This document shows positions 47,324-56,489 of a stretch of 64,000 nt of DNA, piece after piece. The position numbers and the translations under genes are program-made. Under the pieces are notes generated by a model, which worked only from the letters and a program-made list of their open reading frames with translations, was not told the origin of the DNA and did no database searches. The DNA is from UBA11986 sp963734955 (lineage in GTDB: Bacteria; Bacteroidota; Ignavibacteria; UBA10030; UBA6906). The DNA lies in contig CAVTJO010000008.1 of assembly GCA_963734955.1 (NCBI GenBank), positions 124,001 to 188,000 on the forward strand, read 5' to 3'. The stretch's first letter is position 1; every line of letters starts with the position of its first letter.

Positions 47324-47953
47324 ATGGCAAGATATACAGATCCAAGTTGCAGGCTGTGCCGGAGAGAACGACAGAAACTGTTTCTGAAAGGGACAAAGTG
47401 TTTTACGGAGAAATGTCCCGTGGAGCGGAGAGGCTTTCCCCCCGGTCAGCACGGCCAATCACGTCGCTCAAAGGTCTCACCGTACGGCGTGCAGCTTCGC
47501 GAAAAACAGAAAGTCCGCCGCATGTACGGGTTGCAGGAAGCACAATTCCGCAACTACTTTACGAAGGCGCTGAAACAACCCGGCCGTACCGGTGAGACAC
47601 TGGTAAAAATGCTCGAACGCCGCCTTGACAATGTCGTGTACAGGCTGAGCCTTGCGCCATCTCGGAAGTCCGCACGGCAATTGATCACGCACGGACATTT
47701 CCTTGTCAATAGTCGACCGGTCGACATTCCGTCATTCCTGGTACGGGCGGGCGATGTGGTACAGGTGCGGGAAAAGAGCAGGAAACTTGATCTCATCCAC
47801 TCATCCATGAAACGGATGAAGGATACTGCCATGCTTCCGTGGTTGAGCCTTGACAAAGCATCCATGTCCGGAACGTTTCTGAATGTCCCGGAGCGCGCTG
47901 ACATTCCACTCAATGCGGACGAGCAGTTGATTGTCGAGTTGTACTCGAAGTAA
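47324..47953 (+). CDS. rpsD: 30S ribosomal protein S4 (zinc form)
   Basis: 209 aa. Four cysteines (SCRLCRRE and TKCFTEKCPVE) form the N-terminal zinc site. The S4 RNA-binding domain (RLDNVVYRLSLAPSRKSARQLITHGHFLVNSRPVDIPSFLVRAGDVVQV) is intact. 16S assembly initiator and, in E. coli, alpha-operon regulator. Confidence 0.96.
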   Translation: MARYTDPSCRLCRRERQKLFLKGTKCFTEKCPVERRGFPPGQHGQSRRSKVSPYGVQLREKQKVRRMYGLQEAQFRNYFTKALKQPGRTGETLVKMLERRLDNVVYRLSLAPSRKSARQLITHGHFLVNSRPVDIPSFLVRAGDVVQVREKSRKLDLIHSSMKRMKDTAMLPWLSLDKASMSGTFLNVPERADIPLNADEQLIVELYSK

Positions 47954-48002
47954 TACACATACAGGTTGCGTTCATTCCCCAGGGGCAAAAGGGTAGAAAT
48001 CT

Positions 48003-48989
48003 ATGACAGCTGGAACAATTCAAATGCCGGAGCGAATTCAGCTCGACGAGTCGAGTTATTCGAATACCTTCGGTCGATTCATCATGCAGCCGTTGGAGAA
48101 GGGCTTCGGTGTGACAATCGGGAATACGATGCGCCGCGTGTTGCTGTCGTCGCTTCCCGGATATGCTATCACCGCGTTCAAGGTCGACGGCGTGCAGCAC
48201 GAATTCTCCACGATCCCCGGTGTGGTCGAGGATGTGCCGGATGTTGTCTTGAACCTGAAACAGGTACGCTTGAAGCTGGTCAACAAGAAAACCAATCGTG
48301 TCATCGTCCCGATGAAAGGGCCCAGAGAGTTCACTGCGGGCGATATTCAGACAGCCTCACCGGATATCGAGATTCTTAATCCAACGCTCCATATTGCAAC
48401 GCTCAATGCCGATGCGAACTTTGAGCTGGATCTTCGGATCGGGCGTGGCATCGGCTACGTTGTGTCGGATGAAAATAAGGCACCCGACATGCCTCTGGGC
48501 CTCATCGCCATTGATTCGATCTTCTCGCCGATCAGGAATGTCCGGTACTTCGTGGAAACGACGCGTGTTGGGCAACAGACCGACTACGAGAAACTCACGG
48601 TGGAGATTGAAACAGACGGGTCGATCACTCCGGACGATGCGCTTGCCTTTGCCGCAAAGATCGCCCGCGACCACATCCAGTTGTTCATCAACTTTGATAT
48701 GGAGCCTGAGGCAGAGCAGGAGGGTTCAGCGCAGGATGCCGAGTTTGAACGTGTGCGCAAGGTATTGCTCACGCCGGTGGATGAGCTCGAGCTCTCTGTC
48801 CGATCTCACAACTGTCTGCGCGCCGCCAACATCAAAACGATTGCCGACCTTGTCAGCAAGGATGAATCCGAGCTTCTCAAGTTCCGGAACTTCGGGCGGA
48901 AGTCGCTTGCCGAGCTTTCCGAGATCATCGAAGCAGAGAAGCTCTCGTTCGGCATGGACGTTGCAAAGTATCTGAAGGAAGGCGAGTAA
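48003..48989 (+). CDS. rpoA: RNA polymerase alpha subunit
   Basis: 328 aa. N-terminal dimerisation domain (FGRFIMQPLEKGFGVTIGNTMRRVLLSSLPGYAITAFKVDGVQHEFSTIPGVVEDV) and C-terminal HhH domain (VDELELSVRSHNCLRAANIKTIADLVSKDESELLKFRNFGRKSLAELSEI) joined by an acidic linker. Complete. Confidence 0.97.
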   Translation: MTAGTIQMPERIQLDESSYSNTFGRFIMQPLEKGFGVTIGNTMRRVLLSSLPGYAITAFKVDGVQHEFSTIPGVVEDVPDVVLNLKQVRLKLVNKKTNRVIVPMKGPREFTAGDIQTASPDIEILNPTLHIATLNADANFELDLRIGRGIGYVVSDENKAPDMPLGLIAIDSIFSPIRNVRYFVETTRVGQQTDYEKLTVEIETDGSITPDDALAFAAKIARDHIQLFINFDMEPEAEQEGSAQDAEFERVRKVLLTPVDELELSVRSHNCLRAANIKTIADLVSKDESELLKFRNFGRKSLAELSEIIEAEKLSFGMDVAKYLKEGE

Positions 48990-49029
48990 GTCGCCGCGGG
49001 TTTCATTGATTATTGACGGATAACAGTGT

Positions 49030-49587
49030 ATGCGACACGGGAAATCAGGACGAAAACTTAAACGCACGGCAAGCCACCGGCGGGCAACCCTGGCCTCGCT
49101 TGCAACATCGTTGTTGCGGCACAAGCGCATTACCACCACGGTTGCGAAGGCCAAGGAAACGAGGATGGTTGTGGAGAAGATGATTACGCGTGCACGCCAC
49201 GCGGCGTCGCTTCCGCTGAAAGATGCCGGGGGTGTGCATGATCGCCGCCAGGTTGGCAAGCTGATCAAGGACCGTGCGGTGATCGGGGAATTGTTTTCAG
49301 CAATTGCTGCGAAAGTGGGTGACCGGCCGGGGGGATACACGCGCATCGTGAAGCTGGGCCAGCGCAAGGGCGATGCAGCTGAGATGGCGGTGATCGAGCT
49401 CGTGGATTTTAACACGGGTCAGGATCAGGAGAAGGCGGCACCCGCAACAAAGGAAAAGAAACCGCGCGCTCCCCGCAAGAGTACAAAGGCAAAGGACGAA
49501 GCACCTCCGCCGCCGGCAGCGACAACGAAGGGTGATTCCGCCCCAACGAGCGAGGCAACTGAACCAACATTAAAGAAGGCGAGATGA
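49030..49587 (+). CDS. rplQ: 50S ribosomal protein L17, extended C-terminus
   Basis: 185 aa; typical L17 is 115-140 aa. Core MRHGKSGRKLKRTASHRRATLASLATSLLRHKRITTTVAKAKE ... RPGGYTRIVKLGQRKGDAAEMAVIELVDF ends near residue 130. A tail of about 50 residues rich in Lys, Pro and Ala follows (EKKPRAPRKSTKAKDEAPPPPAA...). Last gene of the ribosomal supercluster. Confidence 0.95.
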   Translation: MRHGKSGRKLKRTASHRRATLASLATSLLRHKRITTTVAKAKETRMVVEKMITRARHAASLPLKDAGGVHDRRQVGKLIKDRAVIGELFSAIAAKVGDRPGGYTRIVKLGQRKGDAAEMAVIELVDFNTGQDQEKAAPATKEKKPRAPRKSTKAKDEAPPPPAATTKGDSAPTSEATEPTLKKAR

Positions 49588-49638
49588 CGGGAAGATTCTC
49601 TTTTCTCCTGCGTTCAATGCCTTGTAGAACCATGCAGG

Positions 49639-50250
49639 ATGGGTGAGATGAAAATTGTCTCAGCAGAGTTCGTACTTGGTGCAGCAAGTCTCAGGCAGTT
49701 GCCGAAGGATGATCTACGCGAGATCGCCTTTCTCGGCCGCTCCAATGTCGGCAAGTCGTCGCTCGTGAACAAGCTCTGCAACCGCAAAGCACTTGCCCGC
49801 CCCAGCAATGATCCCGGCAAGACGCGGGAGATCAATTACTTCCTCGTTAATAAGGAGATGTATTTCGTCGACCTTCCGGGCTACGGCTATGCAAAGGTCC
49901 CTGAGCAGATACGGTCAAGTTGGGGAAAGTTGATCGAGCAGTACCTGAAATCCAGGCGGCAGCTTTCCCTGGTGCTGCAACTCATCGATTCCCGCCATGA
50001 GCCGACCGAGCTCGATATGATGATGGTCGGCTGGCTTGACTATTACGAGATTCCGTTTCTCGTAGTCCTCACAAAATCGGACAAACTTCCCCGCAGCAAG
50101 ATGCCCAATTATCTGAAAGCTGCGCGCTCAACGTTTGCCCGATTCCGGTTCTGCAAGGACGTTATTCCGTTCTCCTCCATCACAGGAGAAGGGCGTTCCG
50201 AAGTGCTGCAGATTGTCGAAGAGCGGGTGACGGCCTCTACGGCTGCCTGA
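49639..50250 (+). CDS. engB: Ribosome biogenesis GTPase EngB/YsxC
   Basis: 203 aa. G1 GRSNVGKSSL, G3 DLPGYGYAKV and G4 TKSDK motifs of the TrmE-Era-EngA-EngB family. Assists late 50S assembly. Start could be ATG 49639 or 49648. It follows the L17 gene by 52 bases, so it may be cotranscribed with the ribosomal genes. Confidence 0.93.
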   Translation: MGEMKIVSAEFVLGAASLRQLPKDDLREIAFLGRSNVGKSSLVNKLCNRKALARPSNDPGKTREINYFLVNKEMYFVDLPGYGYAKVPEQIRSSWGKLIEQYLKSRRQLSLVLQLIDSRHEPTELDMMMVGWLDYYEIPFLVVLTKSDKLPRSKMPNYLKAARSTFARFRFCKDVIPFSSITGEGRSEVLQIVEERVTASTAA

Positions 50251-50301
50251 CCGACTGCCTCTGTTGTAGTGGCGTTTGATCCATTCCTGAAAGTCCATCC
50301 C

Positions 50302-51438
50302 ATGAAGAAGCGTCTGTTTACTCCCGGTCCAACCCCCGTGCCTGAAACCGTGATGCTCAGGATGGCCCAGCCAATCATTCATCACCGAAACCCGGAATTC
50401 GGTGAGGTCATGAAGCGTGTCAACAAGAACCTCAAGTATGTCTTCCAAACCGAACAGCCCGTCCTCACATTGTCGTGCTCCGGCACGGGAGGTGTTGAAG
50501 CCACATTTGTGAGTCTCTTTTCTCCCGGCGATACGATCATCAGCGTGAACGGAGGGAAATTCGGCGAGCGCTGGGTGAATATGCCAAAAGTGTTCGGCCT
50601 GAATGTCATCGAAGTCAAGGTGCCATGGGGGGCGGCTGTCCAGGCTTCGCAGCTCGTCGAAACTCTCAAGAAGAACCCCGATACCAAGGCTGTTTATCTG
50701 GTGCACAGTGAAACGTCGACCGGGGCCGCTGCGGATATTCGCGAATTGGCGAGAGCGATTCGCGCAAATTCCAACGCGCTTGTCTGTGTGGATGGGATTA
50801 CGGCGATCGGCGCTCACGAAATGAGGTTTGATGCATGGGGTATTGATGTGTGCGTGACGGGCTCGCAGAAAGGATTGATGATTCCACCCGGCCTGGCCTT
50901 TGTTGCCTTGAGCGGGCGGGCGATTGAAATGATGCAGAGTGCGAGACTCCCCAAGTTCTACTTTGATCTCAGGAAAGCCCTCAAATCATACGAGAAGGAT
51001 GACACTCCGTGGACTCCGGCTATTTCTCTCATCGTCGGTGTCGATCTGGCTCTGGAGATGATCAGGGCAGAGGGCATCGAAAACATCTGGAAACGACATG
51101 AACGACTTGCTCATGCGTTACGTGCAGGCATTGCGGCTGTTGGTCTGAGGTTGTTCTCGAGTGCTCCCTCGTTTGCCGTTACTCCCGTCTGGCTTCCCGA
51201 AGGGATGGACTGGAAGGCATTCAACAAGACACTCAAGGTGGATAACGGCATCACCATTGCGGGTGGACAGGAGGAATTTGCGGGAAGGATCTTCCGGGTC
51301 TCGCATCTCGGCTATTACGACGATCTTGACATGGTGACATTCATGGCGGCGCTTGAGCGAACACTCGCCGTGCACAGCCACAAGTTCTCAGTCGGTTCCG
51401 GACTCAGCGCAGTGCAAAATGCCTTGATGGGAAGATGA
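50302..51438 (+). CDS. Class V aminotransferase (serine/alanine-glyoxylate type)
   Basis: 378 aa PLP enzyme of fold type I. FTPGPTPVPETV at the N-terminus, SGTGGVEATF, the cofactor-contacting VDGITAIGAHEM and the Schiff-base lysine motif TGSQKGLMIPPG identify the serine-pyruvate/alanine-glyoxylate branch. ATG 50302 is the homologous start; GTG 50269 is too far upstream. It lies 23 bases before serA, so it may supply the amination step of serine synthesis (3-phosphohydroxypyruvate to phosphoserine), a role shown for some class V enzymes; serine-glyoxylate transfer is the other option. Confidence 0.87.
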   Translation: MKKRLFTPGPTPVPETVMLRMAQPIIHHRNPEFGEVMKRVNKNLKYVFQTEQPVLTLSCSGTGGVEATFVSLFSPGDTIISVNGGKFGERWVNMPKVFGLNVIEVKVPWGAAVQASQLVETLKKNPDTKAVYLVHSETSTGAAADIRELARAIRANSNALVCVDGITAIGAHEMRFDAWGIDVCVTGSQKGLMIPPGLAFVALSGRAIEMMQSARLPKFYFDLRKALKSYEKDDTPWTPAISLIVGVDLALEMIRAEGIENIWKRHERLAHALRAGIAAVGLRLFSSAPSFAVTPVWLPEGMDWKAFNKTLKVDNGITIAGGQEEFAGRIFRVSHLGYYDDLDMVTFMAALERTLAVHSHKFSVGSGLSAVQNALMGR

Positions 51439-51461
51439 TGAACATGCACCGGTAGAGTCGT

Positions 51462-53042
51462 ATGAGGATCCTCGTCAGCGACAGCCTTGAGCAGGGCCTC
51501 ATTGATGTGTTGACTCATGAAGGCCTTGAGGTCGATAACAAGCCCGGCTTGCCCGCGGACGCGCTGAAGGATATTATCGGCGACTACGATGCTCTTGTTG
51601 TCCGGAGCACGACCAAAGTAACCGCGGAACTACTGAACGTCGCCCGCAACCTGAAGATCATCGGCCGGGCAGGCACCGGCGTGGACAATATCGATGTGGA
51701 TGCCGCCACCCGACGCGGCGTGCTTGTAATGAACACGCCCGGAGGGAACACAATTTCAGCCGCCGAGCACACAGTTTCGATGTTGTTATCTCTTGCCAGG
51801 AATATCCCTCAGGCGAACATGAGTCTCGTTCGCGGTGAATGGGAACGGAAGAAGTTCACAGGAGTCGAGGTATTCGAGAAGACGCTCGGTGTGATTGGCC
51901 TCGGCAAGATTGGGAGGGAGGTGGCTCGACGATGTCAGGGTCTCGGCATGAAGACCATAGGTTACGACCCCGTGTTGAGCAGCGAGGTTGCCAAGAAAGC
52001 AAGCATCGAACTGGTGGCGCTCGACGAATTATACCGTCGCTCGGACTTCATCACCGTGCACACACCCTTGACCGCGGAGACGAAAGGACTGTTGAGCGAT
52101 ACGTCGCTGGGGAAATGCAAGCGGGGTGTTCGCGTCATCAACTGTGCCCGCGGTGGTATTGTGGATGAGCAGGCATTGCTGAGATGTCTGGAATCGGGTC
52201 GGGTCGGTGGTGCTGCGCTCGATGTGTTCGAAGTCGAACCACCCAAGAACAATCCCCTGCTCACGCACCCCCGGGTTATTGCAACACCACACCTTGGAGC
52301 TTCAACGGAGGAAGCCCAGGAAAAGGTGGCGATCCAGATCGGGCACCAGATTGCCGACGCGCTTCACGGGCGCGGATACAGTGGTCTCGTCAACGGTGTG
52401 GCGCTCCAGCTCTCGGTCAACGAGGATCTGAAACCCTATCTCGTGCTTGCAGAGAAGTTGGGAAACCTCGCGGCCCAATTAACATCCGGCAAGATACAGC
52501 GCCTGACCATCATTGCATCAGGCGAACTCGTGACCTCGTCCCTTGAATTGATGAAAGCGGGAATCTTGAAGGGAGTTCTCTCGCATGTATCTCCAGATCC
52601 TGTGAACTTCGTCAACGCCCCTGTGCTTGCAGCCGAAATGGGTCTCGCAGTGAGTGAGCAGCGGGACAGTGCAAGAGAGAACTTCGCAAACCTGCTGGCA
52701 GTCCGTTGTGAGACAGAGAAGGAAACGAAGGAGGTTGCAGGGACGGTGTTTGGCTCATCGACTATCAGACTCGTCAACCTGGACGGCTTCAGATTTGAGG
52801 TAAGGCCGGAGGGATTCCTTCTTATCTACAATAATATAGACAAGCCGGGAATGCTGGCCAAGGTCGGCCTCATTCTTGCAAAACATGGTGTCAATATTGC
52901 TGGAGTTTCCCTGGGTCGCTTCGCAATTGGAGAGAACGCTCTCACAGTCATGAATATCGATAGTGATATCCCTCAGGCAGGCATGGCTGATCTAGTCGCG
53001 CAGGAGGGCGTATCCAACCTGAAGCTTGTAAAGCTCGACTGA
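51462..53042 (+). CDS. serA: D-3-phosphoglycerate dehydrogenase
   Basis: 526 aa, the long type with intervening and ACT domains. Nucleotide-binding GVIGLGKIGREVARRCQGLGMKTIGYDP, catalytic Arg in NCARGGIVDE, Glu in EVEPP and His in TPHLGAST are present. The C-terminal ACT domain (LIYNNIDKPGMLAKVGLILAKHGVNIAGVSLGR) suggests serine feedback. First step of serine synthesis. It follows the class V aminotransferase. Confidence 0.95.
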   Translation: MRILVSDSLEQGLIDVLTHEGLEVDNKPGLPADALKDIIGDYDALVVRSTTKVTAELLNVARNLKIIGRAGTGVDNIDVDAATRRGVLVMNTPGGNTISAAEHTVSMLLSLARNIPQANMSLVRGEWERKKFTGVEVFEKTLGVIGLGKIGREVARRCQGLGMKTIGYDPVLSSEVAKKASIELVALDELYRRSDFITVHTPLTAETKGLLSDTSLGKCKRGVRVINCARGGIVDEQALLRCLESGRVGGAALDVFEVEPPKNNPLLTHPRVIATPHLGASTEEAQEKVAIQIGHQIADALHGRGYSGLVNGVALQLSVNEDLKPYLVLAEKLGNLAAQLTSGKIQRLTIIASGELVTSSLELMKAGILKGVLSHVSPDPVNFVNAPVLAAEMGLAVSEQRDSARENFANLLAVRCETEKETKEVAGTVFGSSTIRLVNLDGFRFEVRPEGFLLIYNNIDKPGMLAKVGLILAKHGVNIAGVSLGRFAIGENALTVMNIDSDIPQAGMADLVAQEGVSNLKLVKLD

Positions 53043-53086
53043 TGTGCCTGCGGGTGCATTTCGTCCCTTCTTTTTTCATCTCGCGC

Positions 53087-53115
53087 TTGACAAAGAACAC
53101 CACCGTGTTTATATT
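53087..53115 (+). promoter_or_regulatory. Consensus promoter of the TonB/T9SS operon
   Basis: TTGACA (53087-53092), exactly 17 bases, then TATATT (53110-53115). Both boxes are near-perfect sigma-70 consensus. Transcription should start near 53122, leaving an untranslated leader of about 270 bases before ATG 53392. Confidence 0.8.
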
Positions 53116-53162
53116 CAAGCCACACCCAGCCATCTGATGAAATCCTAAACAGTACTCACTGG

Positions 53163-53348
53163 GAGGAGGTGACCGCCGGCGTCAGTTCTTGTTACGACTT
53201 TCCAGGCTTCTAGCCCGATCAAATCTTTACCTCACGTTCTTACCATCATATGCGGCTGCCGGCTTCCACAAGAAACTAGGCGGGTCGTGCTAATCCATGT
53301 GGCAGAAGACCGCGTACCATCATCGGGCAACGAATTTTGCAGTTCACG
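53163..53348 (-). pseudogene. Antisense 16S rRNA 3'-end-like sequence in leader
   Basis: Read on the minus strand, this segment follows the order of the 16S rRNA 3' end. Landmarks given on the + strand are: GGAGGTGA (53165-53172, complement of the anti-SD end), CTTGTTACGACTT (53188-53200, the universal 1492 site, 13 of 13), CCGGCTTCCA (53259-53268), GGCGGGTCGTG (53279-53289, near the 1400 site GGGCGGTGTG), ACCGCG (53309-53314) and GTTCACG (53342-53348). The distance between the second and third landmarks is 58 bases, against 59 in a Bacteroides-like 16S recalled from general knowledge. Universally conserved bases are changed in several places, so it is not a working rRNA. It makes up most of the mRNA leader of the SusC-like gene. 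Coincidence is possible but the collinearity argues against it. Confidence 0.5.
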
Positions 53349-53391
53349 CTGACATACGCTAGTCCAGTAGCTAACATTAAGGGAGGCAGCT

Positions 53392-56300
53392 ATGCACTCT
53401 AGATACATCGTGGTTCTGTTTGCGATCCTTTTCCCTGCGTTGCTTTTTGCACAGGATGGAAAGGTACGCGGCAAGATTGTAGACAAGGATTCGGGTGAGC
53501 CACTTGTGGGCGCGACCGTGACTCTTGAGGGCACCACACTTGGTGCCGCAAGCGACCTCAACGGGGAATATACCATTCTGGCAGTGCCGCCAGCTGTATA
53601 CACAGTAAAGGCGAACTACATCGGCTATGCGCCGTACACAATTTCCAATATCAGGGTAAGCGCGGCACAAACGACGACCATGGATTTCAAACTTACGAGT
53701 TCGGCAATTCAGGTCGAAGGGATCCAGATCGTTGCTGAGCGACCCTTGATTCAACGGAATACGACCAACACGGTTCGCACAGCTACGGGTGAAGAACTTC
53801 AAAATCTCCCCGTCCGCGGTGTTGCAAATGTTGTTGCGCTGCAGGCCGGCGTTGTGACACAGGGAGGTAGGGTGTACGTACGTGGCGGGCGAGCCGGAGA
53901 AACTGCATATTATATCGATGGTGCACCGGTAACGAACCCGTTCACGAATACTGCCTACGTAACGGTTGTACCTGAGGCAGTTGAGGAAATCCAGGTACAG
54001 GCAGGCGGATTCACGGCGGAATATGGTGGTGCCAATTCCGGAATCGTCACAACAAACATGAGAACAGGCGGCTCCGACTACCATGCTGCGGTTGATTTCG
54101 AGACCGATGATTTTGCGAAGCCGGGGAATGAATTCTTGGGCACGTCGGCGCAAGGCTACAGAAATGTCGTCGCGACGTTGAGCGGACCAATCCCGGGTGT
54201 CGAAGCGCTAAAGTTCTTTGGCTTGTATCAGAACAATTATCTCCGGGATCGGTCGTTCGGCTGGGTGACACCGTTCCAGTTTAATCTCGTCGGCGATTCG
54301 CAGGATCCGGTCCCTGGTGAAGCATTGCCCGGACCGTTCGGATTCAAGGAGAACTATATCCCGAAGAATTGGTTTACCAGCAACACTGTGCAGGGAAACC
54401 TGGTGTATGATGCAAAATCAATCAAGATCCGTTTCACGGGAAGCTATGAGCAGCAAAAACTTCCGTCGGATCAACAGCTCATTCCAGCAACTGCTACTTT
54501 TACGGGGAAACCCTTTTCGAATGCTCTTTTTAACTACTATCGGACGAACAGACTCTTAGAGACAACTAACAAGCTCTCGTTATACAGTCTGAAATTCACT
54601 CACGCCTTGGATGCCTCAACTTACTATGAGATCGCCGGTTCGTATCAGTTGCGCGACTCCAAGAGGCAGGATCCGAATTTCGGTGACAATTGGAGAAGCT
54701 ATACTGATAGCATCGCAAATGCCGCCCTTGGGTACACGGGCTTCATCGACAGATGGAATGGGCCGCCGGAATACACCGTGATCGATGGATTTGAGATTGC
54801 GAATCCAAACCAGCCCAACTTTAACTACAACAAACAGCAGCAGGAATCGATTGGTGGGTCAGTTGATTTCGTGCGCCAGGTAAATCAGAACTGGGAGGTG
54901 AAGGCCGGTGGCAGATATGATCGATGGACGATGCGCAACTTCACCGTTTCAGCCATTAATGGTTATATGGCTGCCGTAGCAAGGGGAGATTTGCCGACTG
55001 ATCCGGACGCACGCCGGGCGGCCTTGGCCAAGGCTGGGACAGTCAACAATTTTGGCTACGATGTGGATGGAAACGAAGTTAGTAGCGGTTTCGACGCTCC
55101 GTTCCATCCGACCTTTGCGTCGGCTTACGTTCAGAACAAGTTCGAGTACCAGGACTTTGTATTTAATGCCGGTCTGCGATTCGAGTATTTCAAACCGAAT
55201 CATAAGACATTCCCTGATCCGCTTGATCCGCAGGCAAGTTTCAATTCGAATCTGGACGTGATTAACCAGGCAGATCTTGTCGATGCGCCCACGTACAAGT
55301 ATGTTCTGCCGCGGTTCAGCTTCTCGTTTCCTGTGACAGCAGCGACTGTTTTCTATGCCCAGTACGGCAAGTATGTGCAGATGCCGGCATTGAATCTGCT
55401 CTTTGTGGGCAATACCACCCTGAGTCGCACAGTGAGCAACCAAACGAGAGGAAACGCCTACCTGACACCTGTGGGATATCTCATGACCCCCGAGCGATCG
55501 ACTCAGTATGAAATGGGTATTCGGCAGATACTGACAGACAATTTTGCACTCACCCTCAGCGGATTCTACAAGGATTCCCGCGATCAGGCACAGGTGCGCA
55601 ATGTTGTGAGCACGACGGGTGTTGCTCTTTACCGCAGCTACCTCAACGTCGATTTCGGCACAGTGAAGGGAATCGAGTTAACATTTGACCTTCGGCGCAC
55701 CAACCGACTGGCAGCACGATTGAATTATACCCTGTCGGACGCACAAGGCACAGGCTCGAACCCGAATGCTGCGTTTGGCATCATTGAGCAAGGTATTGGC
55801 CGGCAGATCAACTTCATCAACCCACTCGGCTTCAACGAGCGCCACAAGGGAACAATTATGCTCGACTATCGATGGGATGAGAATGAGGGAGGGCCGGTAC
55901 TCTCTGGTCTTGGTGGAAACGTGCTCTTCACGTTCAACAGTGGACATTCATATACAAAGATCAAGCCACTCTCTTCACTTGGGCAGTCGAGTCCATGGAA
56001 TGTGGGAACGTACCCGCAGCAGGATCCCCGGTACAGCTTCCCGGCAGAGCCGATCAACAATTCAACGACTCCTTTCTTCCTGAATATCGACTTCGGTCTT
56101 AGCAAGCTGTTCTCGCTTGGACCCGTGAAGACGGAGATCTATGTCCATATCACCAACCTGTTGAACACGAAACAGATTCTGAACGTGTATCCGGCGACGG
56201 GGTTGGCAGAGGACGATGGATGGCTGAATAACCCGCTTGCTGCCAATTTCCTTGCGATACCGCAGTATGCGGAGTTTTATCGCGCCATTAACCTCCAGAA

Positions 56301-56421
56301 CCGCTGGTCATGGGCTGGTTTGCCAGAGCGTGGTCAGTCTCTCAGCGCTCCGGAAAACTCCACCAACGATATCTACGGTATTCCGCGTCAGATCCGGCTT
56401 GGGGTGAGAGTTGAAATCTAG
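53392..56421 (+). CDS. TonB-dependent receptor with CarboxypepD_reg domain
   Basis: 1009 aa outer-membrane barrel. Signal peptide ending LLFAQ; CarboxypepD_reg-like domain (GKVRGKIVDKDSGEPLVGATVTLEGTTLGAASDLNGEYTI); plug (PVRGVANVVALQAGVVTQGGRVYVRGGRAGETAYYIDGAPV); then a long barrel with aromatic-rich strands and a terminal strand ending RLGVRVEI. It is the first gene of a group with a T9SS-sorted protein and a PorV-like barrel. GGGAGGC precedes ATG 53392. Ligand unknown; SusC-like uptake or a surface assembly role are both possible, and no SusD-like gene follows. Confidence 0.88.
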   Translation: MHSRYIVVLFAILFPALLFAQDGKVRGKIVDKDSGEPLVGATVTLEGTTLGAASDLNGEYTILAVPPAVYTVKANYIGYAPYTISNIRVSAAQTTTMDFKLTSSAIQVEGIQIVAERPLIQRNTTNTVRTATGEELQNLPVRGVANVVALQAGVVTQGGRVYVRGGRAGETAYYIDGAPVTNPFTNTAYVTVVPEAVEEIQVQAGGFTAEYGGANSGIVTTNMRTGGSDYHAAVDFETDDFAKPGNEFLGTSAQGYRNVVATLSGPIPGVEALKFFGLYQNNYLRDRSFGWVTPFQFNLVGDSQDPVPGEALPGPFGFKENYIPKNWFTSNTVQGNLVYDAKSIKIRFTGSYEQQKLPSDQQLIPATATFTGKPFSNALFNYYRTNRLLETTNKLSLYSLKFTHALDASTYYEIAGSYQLRDSKRQDPNFGDNWRSYTDSIANAALGYTGFIDRWNGPPEYTVIDGFEIANPNQPNFNYNKQQQESIGGSVDFVRQVNQNWEVKAGGRYDRWTMRNFTVSAINGYMAAVARGDLPTDPDARRAALAKAGTVNNFGYDVDGNEVSSGFDAPFHPTFASAYVQNKFEYQDFVFNAGLRFEYFKPNHKTFPDPLDPQASFNSNLDVINQADLVDAPTYKYVLPRFSFSFPVTAATVFYAQYGKYVQMPALNLLFVGNTTLSRTVSNQTRGNAYLTPVGYLMTPERSTQYEMGIRQILTDNFALTLSGFYKDSRDQAQVRNVVSTTGVALYRSYLNVDFGTVKGIELTFDLRRTNRLAARLNYTLSDAQGTGSNPNAAFGIIEQGIGRQINFINPLGFNERHKGTIMLDYRWDENEGGPVLSGLGGNVLFTFNSGHSYTKIKPLSSLGQSSPWNVGTYPQQDPRYSFPAEPINNSTTPFFLNIDFGLSKLFSLGPVKTEIYVHITNLLNTKQILNVYPATGLAEDDGWLNNPLAANFLAIPQYAEFYRAINLQNRWSWAGLPERGQSLSAPENSTNDIYGIPRQIRLGVRVEI

Positions 56422-56489
56422 TTGAGGCGAAGAACGTGGCTTCAACACAAACACAAAATGATGCTCATCTAAACAAGGAGTTGATTCAT

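Noticed and set aside
53170..53214. GTG-initiated 14-residue leader peptide in the TonB leader
   Set aside because: The GGAGGAG abuts the GTG with no usable spacing, and the segment is better explained by the 16S-like alignment.
53116..53391. Known riboswitch (for example cobalamin) in the TonB leader
   Set aside because: I could not find the cobalamin-box or other familiar riboswitch core motifs in this leader.
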